A DNA stretch of 64,000 nt, taken from assembly GCA_021234155.1 (NCBI GenBank), contig JAJEKV010000036.1:14560863-14624862 (forward strand), in the 5' to 3' direction. Origin of the DNA: Isoetes taiwanensis (lineage: Eukaryota; Streptophyta; Lycopodiopsida; Isoetales; Isoetaceae). The notes under the pieces are model-generated. The model had not been told where the DNA came from. It searched no databases and saw only the letters and a program-made list of their open reading frames with translations. The position numbers were made by a program, and so were the translations under genes. Within the stretch, counting starts at the first letter, position 1. Each line of letters begins with the position of its first letter. Shown one piece after another: positions 21,057 through 33,000 of this stretch.

Positions 21057-22036
21057 TCCTTCTTACACTCATAATTCCTTCCCTGCATGATGGCAAACAG
21101 AAACAAGCTCCCCCCCGTTCTGAATTCCAATGCTTCTGCTTGGATTCGGATCTCTGCCTATCATAAACTACGTGGCATCATCAGGCTCTCAAGCAAGAGG
21201 GCAAGAAACAAAAAAATACAGCCGAGAGCTTTTGGGTATCAGCAAATGTCTACCGAAACAGCCGAGAGCTTTTGGATATCAACAAATGTCTGCCATGGAC
21301 CGGCTCTACAACAATATCTCTGTTCGATAACAAAACCAGGAGCGGGGACCAATTCATAGCTCGACTTCCTCTCTTTCTATTCAACCCAATACTTCTCTCT
21401 GCACTCAGAAGCTCTGCGTATCAGGAACATAACAAAAGCATTATCCGGACCCGATTCACACTCCACTTCTTCTCCGTCCATTCACAATCTGACGGCATCA
21501 AATGCTAAAAAGGGTACAGAGGCCCAATTCCTTTCCCTACCTTGCACGCCACAAAGAATCCGCTAACCCTCGCCCATCACGGGTTTACAAAGATCAAGCC
21601 CAAAACCTCTGTTTCCATGCTCAATTCCAGTGACAACCAACACCTCCCCGTTTCCCGATGATCAGAAGACACAAGCACAACAAATCCTACTGACAGAAGA
21701 AAATCATAGACAACACTCACCAGCGCTCCGAGCACACACCCAGTACTCGATTACATTGGCATGCCCCCATGACTCGTCCACTCAATCTCCATACAATCTC
21801 CGGACCTTTCTCTTTCTATTTCCAAACCATGCACTCAGCAATCCAACTCCATCTCCCTCGGAACCACGTAACCCATCCCCCCGCTAGTAAGCAGCTCAAA
21901 CCCAGGTTAAAAAATACCTTGAACATACTATTTCATATACACACGACCACGAAATCTAGGCAAAATCATGCGTGAAATATGATCCCCAAATACGAAACGA
22001 AATAATTGGAAATTCATTGAGGTCGAGAAAAAACAA
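21057..22036. other. 5' flank of the Rep-like gene, with a 40-base direct repeat
   Basis: C/T-rich sequence without a recognised gene. At 21,218-21,254 and 21,258-21,294 a unit beginning ACAGCCGAGAGCTTTTGG occurs twice with a 40-base period. Several short open frames are non-descript. Confidence 0.5.
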
Positions 22037-22539
22037 CGTGCTGCGCACGGAGGGTTGCCCTCTATGGCCCGAGGGTGAAGTGGCTTAAATTAAATCCACA
22101 TGTGACCTGACAATATACACAAGACTAGTTATGGAGAATTCGTGGAAATTGCCATCTTTATAATATTTTTGATCCATAATGTTACACGCCTTTTTACCGA
22201 CCGAGCTATTGCCCACATCATCATGCTTTTATGATCTTGGGGATCGTGAATGTGGTAGGAGGACGTTATCCTATTTCAGTGCCCGATCATATCCAAACTA
22301 AAAAATTGCCCACCTTCGATGGGGATTCCATGTGATTGCACATGAAGAGTATACTTAATGTGTATAGTATTTTGGTTGTAACACACTCTATGTCCTATCA
22401 CAACACGAAGAAGGTTTTTTGGGGTGATATATAGTTTGTGCAATTTTTTATGTCGTAAACTGCTTCCTTTTATCTTCCTTGGCATCTTGTCAAATATTCT
22501 ATGGACATTGTCAAGCATTCTAGTTTCCACATACTCTTA

Positions 22540-23014
22540 AGAGCCATAATGGATTACTCCAAGTTCATCCAAATGATATGTCATTGGCAATGTTTTGCAA
22601 AAAATACTCACAAAAGTTACTTTGTTTACCCATTTGCAACCTTACTACAACCCATCAAAAAGTTAGCATTGAGCAAGCATAATATTGTATCTGGACAAAA
22701 GTACTTATTAAAACTATTGCTATCCTAAGAACCATAGGGGATTACTCCAAGTTCATCCAAATGCTATGTCATTGGCAATGCTGCAAAAAAGCTCACAAAA
22801 GTTACGTTGTCTACCGACCACGCAAACTTACTACAACCCATTGAAAAGTTATCATTGAGCAAGCATCATTGTGTCTTGACAAAAGTACTTACTAAAACTA
22901 TTGCTATCCTAAGAGCCATATGGGATTACTCCAAGTTCATCCAAATGCTATGTCATTGGCAATGCTGCAAAAACACTTACAAAAGTTACTTTGTCTATGC
23001 ACCTGCAGGCTTAC
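22540..23014 (+). repeat. Three-copy tandem repeat, period about 185 bp
   Basis: Copies start at about 22,540, 22,729 and 22,912, each opening AGAGCCATA(A/T)(G)GGATTACTCC or similar, followed by AAGTTCATCCAAATGCTATG and TCATTGGCAATG. The first two copies run full length to AAAACTATTGCTATCCTAAG; the third stops after roughly 100 bases. Confidence 0.85.
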
Positions 23015-26000
23015 TGTCATACATACATATAATAAAACAAGACAACCAAATCATAGGAGCTGGCACAAATCTGGAATCCTCACAGCCTTTGTTTTAAGAA
23101 GGGCACAACTGCTTTGGGCTCTTGAATTCCGTGAGCATTATCCCGCGACCTCCGGGTTTAAGATATTTTGTACCCCAAAGGACAAAGGATTTTTGGCATC
23201 CAGATATGATCCCCGCTTTTAATTGCTACGGATATAAGCGAAAAACATAACAGAAATAAATATCGGTCTCCTTTCAAAGACTTTATCTCGCAGATCTTGA
23301 TGCAAGGTCGCCTTTTTGTGTGGAGCAAGATGGAGGCGGAGGTCGGAGCAAAATAGGGGCACAACATTGGGCTTTGGAACCACCGAGTCCGCAAATGCAA
23401 AAAGGAGTTCAAAAAATGAAGCTAAGAACATGGCGAAAATTTTGAAGCCCCCGCCCAATTCCTTTCCTTTCGATTGGGACCATGCCTTTCGATTATCCAG
23501 ATTTGCCAACTCCTCGCGGGATTGAATCCACGAAGGCCCTCAAAATTAAGCTCTATAATGAAGCGTTGAAGCTTTCAAACACCGGACTTAGAGATACCGA
23601 GCTCGTGTCACCGCACTAGTCCCACATGACGAAAAAACAAATTAAGAAACCAAAGCCATATGAATCGCATATAAAAGTGCATATGTACCCCAAGTCATTA
23701 CACTAGATATTACGTGTTTCTAATACCACTTGTAAATATTGTTAGACCGCAATCAAAGTAAAAGTTCAATTGTTCTCAAGCCCAAAGTTACTTGTATAGA
23801 TATTTATTTATCCCTACTATGTAAATTTTGCTAGACATTTTTACATTCGGCAATCAAAGTATAACTTCAATTGTTCTCAAACCCAATTGTGTGTGCTAGC
23901 AAATTTTGTTGCGACTATGCAAATACTTAAACTTAACAACCTTTAAGTGGCACTATTTTTCACTTGGGAGTTGCCAAATTGATCGCTCGCTTTGGCTTTG
24001 ATTGAATCATTATAGTGTGTCCCGAAGTTTAATTGGTATTTGGTATTTTATGTTATAAAAGGTAGAGTGATGACAAATTGATCTCCATTTTAGTTCTTCA
24101 CGATTTATTCATTAAATAAAGTTGCATTTTAAATAGAGCAACATTGCTCGAATTTGCATGCAAGGAAACTAAATGCCGTTTAAGATTACCAAGTTGATTG
24201 TAAATTCCTTGGCGAAGGTAAACATTGCGCCGGATTCCTTTGTTTTAAGTACCCTCAAAGCTCCAACACTTACAGCTTTAGTTCTTCGATTATTCACACA
24301 AACGTATTTGTTGCAGCTTTGATGGTCTCATCTTCTAAAGTCGCATATTTGGCAACGCCATTTAAGCGCTTTTCTTGAATTGTTGAATCTGCTCATGTCC
24401 TTCTCGAATCCGTGTCATATCCACAAAGTCAAAGTTGTCATAGATCTCCATGAACATTTTCCCAGTTTTTGCACCATCAAGGAAAGAAAGTATGAATAAG
24501 AACTTTTCTTATATGTTTCATGCCGTTGATTTCTCGAAAAGTTCCCTAACAATTTCATCTATGTTTTAGCCAATAACATCAACTTCTATTACAAAAGTTG
24601 CAAAGAAATACATGTTTCTGTAATTCTGCGGGGGACGCCTTAGTGTCGCTTTTGTGCACCGCCATACATTCCCCTCGACGACTCACGGCTCACCGCACAA
24701 GTAGAAAAAAATCCTTGCAAAGCGCCCAGTTGATTGTACCAAGTTCTCGCAGTCCCTTAAAATGAAACTCAAGCCCCGATTGTCCACATTGGGAACAAAC
24801 CACAAGGAATCCCAAGTTTGAATGTGTAGATACATCGAATGTGCTATCTCACTTTCTAGTCATATTATAGTTCGATCCGCTTGGCACTAGGCACCGATGA
24901 AGAATGCCACTGGATAACCATAACATAGAAAATGTATTTGTGCCATTATAGAAAGATCCGACATTTTCTCGAACCGTTCTTCATCCCCGAACATTCATAG
25001 ATAATGATTCGCTTCAACCTAGAGAGATTCACCACCTTCTCGACAGTTGTTTTGCCAAATATTTCTCCGTCCGTTCTTTCTAAAACACAACACCAACATT
25101 TTAGCTAGCTAATCCCGAACTAAGTGTCTTTGTCAAATAGATGCATTTTCATTACCCATTCATCAATAACAAATCCTTGAACTGCCGCTTTGGGGCTCTT
25201 GCTCTTCTTGTGGTATTTTGCGGGCCTCGAGTCGCATCGGCTTCACCACCGACGCGTTTCTTGTGTCTTTCTAACTCAACCTAAACAAGCATTTCAACCT
25301 TGAATTCAAGACCGAATTTTCAAGTTATTCTTCTCAAACGAATAAAACTTACGGTGAAGCATGCTTCGGATCCAAGAACACAACTCGCAGAACCCGCTCA
25401 ATGACTACAAACTCCTTTTGCTCATCAAACTTAAATATTAAAGGCCGGATCAAGATTGAGCATTGCTTAAAGCTTACATCCTAAAATAGTGCAAACAAGT
25501 TTATACCGGTTCGGGGTATACTCTACTCCATCTTTCACTTTCAAGCTCACAATTTCGAACTTATCTTTTAACTTTTTCTCGTTGAGGACCTTCAGTCGTT
25601 CTACATACTTGACAACCGCAAATTACAAAAACAGATTAATTTCATGACATAACATATGATGCACAAGACTACAAAAGAACTTAAATAGCACCTTTTGCAA
25701 TTATTGCCTCGCTTGGTTGAAGAACCCCATTTGAGGACACATGAAGCGACTCTTAGGTGCGCTTGTTTGAAACCGAAAAATCGAACACTTTATGAGGACT
25801 TTATTGCGGTATGCACAAAACTAGAAATGTGAACTACAATTCAGCCCTTTGGCCAAGTGGTTAGTACGTAAATCACTTACTTTAAACGCCACCGGGGACC
25901 GGCTAACATTTTTATCTTCATCGCACTTATGACCGCTTGCCGTGTTCATCCGATGAATACAAAGCCTCAAGACACCACCGTCCAACGTAACTTAGGAAAC

Positions 26001-26609
26001 TACTCTAACAGTTGAAAAGAAAATAAATATAATTTGCTAAGCAATCGAAAAGAACGAAACTTACAAAGGAATATAAGATTTCTTCCAGATCAATCTCAAA
26101 CGGCTCTTGTTAACGAGAAATACCACCGAAATGGTATATGTAGATTTAGACATTGGAACATCTCCCCGCACCGCCTCCACTCCTCGTCTTGCCGCTGCAA
26201 TAAAACGCTACCGTATCGCCGATCCAAGATGATCCTAAAGCGTAAGCTAATCCGAAAATTGAAGGCAAGTTCTAGTTTCTAAGCTCCATAAACAAATCTC
26301 GTTATGCTTCCCTAGCTCGCCATAGCCAAACAACAATCGCCAGAGCTCATAAGCGGAAATGATGCAGGCACCCGAACAACCGATTAGATGTCAAAAAAGA
26401 CACCGAGATGGAACGAAGGATGAAAGGGAGGGATGGAGGAGAGGTAGAATCTCCATCCTCACGTCGGCTCCCGCTTTTTCGACTCATTTCTCTCATGCCG
26501 ATGGCCTCCATGCATCCAAACTTCCGGTTAGCCGGTATGCACAAAGAGTCACCGGGCAAATGTGGATGACCTAACATTTACAGCTCATAGCAGGTTTTTA
26601 GCAGTTTTT
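23015..26609. other. Interior of tract B without a recognised gene
   Basis: Mostly A/T-rich DNA with scattered short open frames. On the minus strand near 24,560-24,310 a degenerate stretch reads like old coding sequence (MFMEIYDNFDFVDMT-like with frame breaks) but gives no family. At about 25,857-25,870 TTGGCCAAGTGGTTAG matches a tRNA A box; the matching B box is poor, so at best it is a SINE or tRNA relic. Confidence 0.4.
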
Positions 26610-26694
26610 GGCATATTCTAGGTATATGCTAGCATATACCATGAATATGCCAAAAACCCACATAAACAAGGGATTGCCCCCCTAGGGGCAACCC
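26610..26694. repeat. Palindromic end block P2
   Basis: GGCATATT...AATATGCC encloses a perfect 20-base palindrome, GGTATATGCTAGCATATACC (26,621-26,640). After a 19-base spacer comes a second hairpin, GGGATTGCCCC to GGGGCAACCC (26,670-26,694). It is homologous to P1 and ends only 104 bases before the start codon of the remodeller gene. Confidence 0.85.
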
Positions 26695-26798
26695 AAAAAA
26701 TGCAAGTACACCTTTTTTGTGTCATGATACGTGGCAAAATTTAACTGGTAAAAAAACGACAATAGGGCAGCTATCCCGCCTTGGTCGTAGTAGCAGCT

Positions 26799-27028
26799 AT
26801 GGAGGTGGAGGGCGAGGCCTCTCCTCAACCCGCTAGCTCCTCTGCGGCCTTCTTCTCAGCCTCTACCGAAATCCAGGAAAATGGGTCTGATTCGCAACTT
26901 CATTTGGGAGAAGAAGAACCATTACACGAAGAAGAAGAGGACGAAGATGAAGAAGAAGAAGAAGAAGAGGAAGAGGAAGAAGAGGAGGATGAAGAGGATG
27001 GTCTAATTGGAGGCGAAGCCCAAATGGT

Positions 27029-27061
<33 letters not shown>

Positions 27062-30000
27062 TGCAGAAGACATCGGTGAAGTAGAAGATGATGATCAAGA
27101 GCAGGTTGGAATAGACGAAGAAGAGCAGGTTGGATTAGAAGAAGAATTAGAAATGGACGCAGAACCGGCAGTGGAAGATGAAGAGGAAGATGAAGATGAA
27201 GAGGAAGAGGAGGATGAGGAAGATGATGATGATGATGAGGAGGAGGAAGAAGTAGCAGAGCAACAACCTCGCATAGCAGAATCAATTGCAGAAGAAATAC
27301 CTGTAGTAGAAGATGCCCTAGCAGAAGACGATGATGGGGGCAGTAGAGCACAGCAGGTGGAAGAGGAGGATACTGAAGAATGGGACATCGAGAGTATGTC
27401 AGAAGACCAACTTGAGCAACTGAAAGTTTTGTTACAGGCTACGGGTTGTATCTTAAGGGGCATGCCATTGCCACGAAATTTGTTGCAGTCAGTTGGCGAT
27501 GTGCATGGACATTGGGCAAGAAACCAGAATATGGCAAGTCCAGCTCAGGAACAGGTTGAATGCAGCCAGTTTAACACCAGTGAAGATAGTTTGATAGATT
27601 TTTGTTTGAACCTGAAAGAACAAAACGATAGGACTTAAGAAAACCAAATTTAGCAGTATAACGCATTCATAAAGGGGAGCAATGCATCTACAAGTCCCAC
27701 TATTCTATCGTAATTGAATCATGATGGTGGATGGAGGCGGAAAGTGGGCATATTTTGCTTAGAAATTTTGCTATGCATGTTGTTGATATCCAGGAAAAAT
27801 GATTAGAATTTACTTAAACAAGCTCTTCACAATGCTGAAAGACTTGTGTTTTTATGATGCTTCTTTATATTTGATTTTGATGCTTGTATTATTTCTAAAG
27901 TACTGTAGCATATAGTGAATATATGCACGTTCACATGTGTTTGACTAAAATATTTTCTGTCCAATAGATTGCGAATTCAATGGAAGAAAGAACAGACAAA
28001 GGTATGTATGTGCGCCATTTCTGCATGTGTGGCATGTAGGAGATTGTTGGTTTATTGTCGTAGATGCATTTAAAGTTGATCAGAACATGTAATGCTGGGA
28101 GTTAAACTTTTTAGCATTGACATTGCTGTTTTTATTCCCTTCTCTCTTTTCTGGGATCTGCAGTTAGCAAAAGTAAAGAAAATGACAAGGGGCCAGGGAT
28201 ATCAGATATTCTACAGGTATGTTTTCAATTTTCTTATCTGAATATGGCATCATAGGAGAGGAACATTGCTATTTCTCTTTCTCATGCTCTGGTTTGTAGA
28301 AATTTCTCCATCATGGAAGAGTGGGGAAAAATATAGCTTAGATATCAAGTCTTTTTGATTTGTTGTAATTTGTAAATTCTTTAAAAGAATTTCTGAATCG
28401 CAATGTAATGTTTTTCTGGTTATATTTCTCTCGAGTATAGCTATTGTTATTCTATTGGGCATTATTAACAAACAAGCTTGATTAACAAGTCAAACATCGA
28501 ACTGCATTGGCCATGAGGGTACTTGACTGCCTCACACATGCCCTTTGTTCAACTTAAATTTTAATTTTCAGTGTTCTGCATGCCTGATCCTGTTCATATG
28601 CTTTCATAGTTTCTACATTCTTAAACTATCGGTTTCGTTAGATTTTAGCTTTTGTTCCGCTTTTCTCTAGGAAGCTATAATCAGCAACATAATTACATGT
28701 TTGCCAACTTAGCAAGCTATTATTTATCCATATTTGACTGTGCTGTTCTCATCCTTAACTTGTTTTCATGAGTTGCTCCTGCATTTTAGTTTTAGACATT
28801 ACAGTTTGTTATTAAAATCATAGTTTGTTGCAATTTTCAGGATGGATACTCAACCTCTTCTGTTGGAAGTACTCTTGCTGACTTTGAGGATGCAATTGCG
28901 TGCCAGCGTCCAAAGTTCACATCAGCTGCAGCCTTAAAAAAAGAAGAGGACTTTCGGCTTCACAGCAAGGTTACTCGTCGTTTGCAGGAACTTCAGGGTC
29001 AGGTTTCAGATCAAAACATTAGTAAAACTAGTATATAACAACTCAACCATGTGTCCCATTTTTATGTCTGTCCAGTCACCAGTTACAAAGTTATGGAAGT
29101 ACTTGTCATAGTACCTGCATCTTTGGTTGCATATTCCGTTTTCCACTATGTTATACTCGAACATGTTTATTATTTTGGTTAGCTAGCAACATAATGAACA
29201 CTCAATTGCTCTCAACAGTAGACCTGAAATTTATTATTTTCTTTCGACCTCTTAGGTTTGTCACTGGATGTTGGGGAGAATGTGCAAAGAGCTGCACAAA
29301 TTGAGTTACGGACTTTGAAGGTGAGTTTGTAACCAGGATAATGGGGAATAATGTTTGGCACATGGATGTTTGCTAAGGGTCCGGTCACATGATGCCGTCA
29401 ACAGGGTTGGCATGCTGTCAATGACAGAAATAGAAGAGGTCACATGCTAAATTTTGACAGGGAAGAAACCCTGTTGATAGCAGTCCATTCAGCGGGCCCC
29501 TGCATCGGTTGGAAGCATTGCCGTCAACAGGGATTTCAGAGATGAAGACAGATGGATGATTTTATAGCACTTGGCAGCAATCCTCTGCTGGATCACAAAC
29601 AGGGGCGCGAAAATTTCTTGCTTCCTTTGTTTGAAACGTGGAATCCTGAGTCTGATAGGATCATGTGACCCCGAGAAAAAAAAAACGTTAATGGCAACAG
29701 GGAAAAATCACTGTTAGCAGCATCATGTGACCGGACCCTAAATGCTCTTGTTGTCTTTTATTTCTGATGGTTTAGCATTTTCAATATACCAGTTTTGCCA
29801 CTTTCTGTAAGAAATGCTTGGAATTGCAGACAAATCTTATCAATGCACCAGAATTTATATCTTGAAGATAGAGGGCATTCATGTAATTCCAGAAATAGGC
29901 CAGAATACAATCTTTTGGTTGCTAATGCAGTATAAAGGCGTTGCCCATAGTCAGCTCCAGTTAGGCCCATATTTAGGTTCAGACTCATGAAAAGCATGAG

Positions 30001-33000
30001 GTCAAGGAAGCTCTGGCACTTTTCTTATAGGACTCTGTACATTACACTGTAGCATTTTGATTAACCAAGAAGCAGATGCTGTTGGTCTCTGCCTTTGTTT
30101 TGAAGTTGCTGGCCGGGGCTTTAAGCTGTCCTGATCAAAATGTGTTGCATATATTGTTCACTTTTACGGGAATGTGCCGATCACTGCCATTAGACTTTAA
30201 CATCTCTGTGTACTGATCTTCATAGTGCTCAATTATAGGCTCTGAATATGCTTGGTCATCACTTAAGCCTTGATTTTCTAGCTATCTTATTTAACTTAAT
30301 TATTAACATGTGCATTTATTTTGTGTTACAAATGTTGGTGGGATTATAGTTGCTAGCAATACAGAAGAAGGTGCGCTTTGAAGTGGCTGCCGAACAGCAC
30401 TTTCAGCAGCTGTGTTCTAAGCCAGAGACCGTGTTGTTTGATTGGGGACTTATGCGATTGCGGCAGCACTTTGCTGCATTCATGGGAATTCATACTGGAA
30501 GCTCTAGCCTTGGCCTAGAATCTGATGAAAGATTACGCAGAAAAAAAGAATTAGAGGTAATATTCAGTTTGTTCGTCTTTCAAGTGACCTGTGCTGGTCA
30601 TTTATCACGTTTTTATAACATTCTAGAGACAAAAACGAATGGAAGAGGAGGAGCAGGCAAGGATTGCAACAAGAAAAAGGAAGTTTTTCAATGAGTTGCT
30701 AAATTTGGTTCGGGAGTTCCAGTTGCAGTGTCAAGCTACCTCTAAGCTTCAAAAACAACGCAATGATGGCATACTGGTAATAATACTTTGAACCAGCTTA
30801 CTTCATGTTCATGCATCTGGCTTGACATGAACTTCTTGGCATATATGATTGGTTGTCTAATTAATATCACTACATTGCGCCTGAAGGCTTGGCATGCGAA
30901 GCAAAAGCAACGGGCAACACGTGCCGAAAAGCTAAGGTTTCAAGCTTTGAAGTCTGATGATCAGGAGGCATATATGCGAATGGTCGAAGAGAGTAAGAAT
31001 GAACGGCTTATGACTTTGCTCTCAAAAACTGATGATCTTCTCCAGAGGCTTGGTGCCATGGTTCAGAAGCAAAAAGATGCAGAGCCCGAGGATAATTTTA
31101 GGAAGGAACGACATCGAGAAAAGGGAAAAGATTGGGGAAACCTGGAACTTGGTTCTCCACGGCCAAGAATGAAGGAAGGGGAGGGCACAGGGGCAGATGT
31201 GGTCTCTCCAAAGGGAACACTAAGTGGTAAAGATGGGGCAGACGAAATTGCTGGCCATGAGATTGGAAAGAAAAGGGACTTCCTCGAGGGGCAAAGACAG
31301 TACAATTTTGCTGTACATCAGATTGAAGAGAAGGTAAACGTTTCCAAACACCTGATAAATTCTTGAGGAGCTTTTAGTTTGAAAAGTAATTTGATGATTA
31401 AGGTGTAAACTGACATGTGCATCCCATATTGTCCAGGTAACAGAACAGCCAGCAATGTTGGAAGGTGGAGAGCTACGGACATACCAGCTAGAAGGTCTGC
31501 AGTGGATGCTTTCATTATATAACAACAACTTGAATGGGATACTTGCTGATGAAATGGGTCTGGGAAAAACCATCCAGACTATAGCCCTCCTTGCTTATCT
31601 TATGGAAAACAAAGGCTTATCAGGACCACATATAATTGTTGCACCAAAAGCAGTCTTGCCAAACTGGTCACATGAATTCAGCACATGGGCTCCAAGGTAG
31701 GTGTTTTTTGGTTACCTTAGCAATATGGCATGCTGCACGTTTGCTTTTCTGTAAACGTTTTTCATAGGCCATAATGCTAATCTTTTGGACAAACTTTGTT
31801 TTTCAGTATGATAGTAGTAGTTTATGATGGGCGGCTTGATGAGAGGAAGGCATTGCGAGAAGAATACGGACGTCATGCAAAGTTCAACGTTCTCATCACT
31901 CATTATGACCTAATTATGCGATAAGGCATTTTTGAAAAATTAGATGGCATTACATGGTTGTGGATGAGGGTCATCGTCTCAAAAACCATGAGAGCATGCT
32001 TGCCCGAACTCTGGCAGCAGGGTAAGATGAACTTCATTCTTCCATCTCTATCTATCTATCTATTATGGTCTGAAAACCACTCATTTTGAATGTTCGATGA
32101 CTGTCCTCAAGCTTGTTACTTTTACATTGTCTATTTTCTATAGAGAGTACTACAGTACATCTACCTTATGCACAGGGTCACAATTACCTTACTGGATCAA
32201 GAAAAAATTTGTTGACAGAGTTTTCTTTGTTATACCCGACTTTGTCATGTCTCATGAATGTGCAATGTGTAACATTTGAGCTATTGGGACTTATTAGCAG
32301 GTACCATATTAGGCGAAGGCTTCTTTTGACTGGAACACCAATACAGAATAGTCTTCAAGAGTTGTGGTCATTGCTAAATTTTTTGTTGCCAGCTATTTTT
32401 AATTCGAGTCAGAACTTTGAAGATTGGTTCAATGCCCCTTTTGCGGACCGTTCTGAAGTCTCACTTACAGAGGAAGAACAACTGCTTGTTATTCGTCGTC
32501 TGCACCAGGTAGGTTTTGAAAGAAATTTCATTTGAGCTCTTATTCAAGCATGCGATGTTGGTTTCCATGGTAAAAAAAGCCATGTGCTGGCAGCTTTGAG
32601 ATTTCTTGTGTTTTACTGTTCAATAGAAGTTGCTTATGGAAACACAGTCCATCTGTTTTAGTTCAAGGAAAGCTGATTATGGAAGTTTACTGATATAGAG
32701 GCTGATATTAAGTTCGGGAGCCTGAGCTACAGATGATAAAAGATAAATATGTGGATTTATGTGCAGGTAATCCGTCCTTTTCTTTTGAGGAGAAAGAAGT
32801 CCGAAGTTGAAAAGTTTTTGCCTGGGAAAGTTCAAGTTATATTAAAATGTGACCTTTCGGCCTGGCAACGGCTGTATTACCAGCAAGTTATCAGTGAAGG
32901 TCGAGTTGGTTTAGATTCTGGTAAGAAAGTTATTCATCTTATCAATGTATTGTAAAATAAGCTTTTAACACTGCAAAAGAACTTGACTAGATTGTTTTTG

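Larger units (their letters stand above)
22037..26694 (+). mobile_element. Tract B bounded by the same palindromes as tract A
   Basis: It opens with CGTGCTGCGCACG (5-bp stem) and GAGGGTTGCCCT at 22,037-22,061 and closes with the P2 palindrome block at 26,610-26,694. These match the ends of tract A in order and orientation, suggesting two members of one family lying head-to-tail on either side of the Rep-like gene. Apart from a three-copy tandem repeat, the interior shows only decayed open stretches. No target duplication was found. Confidence 0.4.

Noticed and set aside
22540-23014. CRISPR array
   Set aside because: The units are about 185 bp in direct tandem without short regular spacers, and the DNA is plant nuclear.
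25857-25920. Functional tRNA gene
   Set aside because: The A box is good, but the B box and stems do not pair.
26781-26798. Upstream in-frame start of the remodeller
   Set aside because: The frame extends to a TTG at 26,781 only; the first ATG is at 26,799, which is used as the start.
26863-27463. Minus-strand open frames of Leu/His- and Ser-rich sequence opposite exon 1
   Set aside because: They are the complement of the Glu/Asp codon runs of the remodeller and have no independent support.
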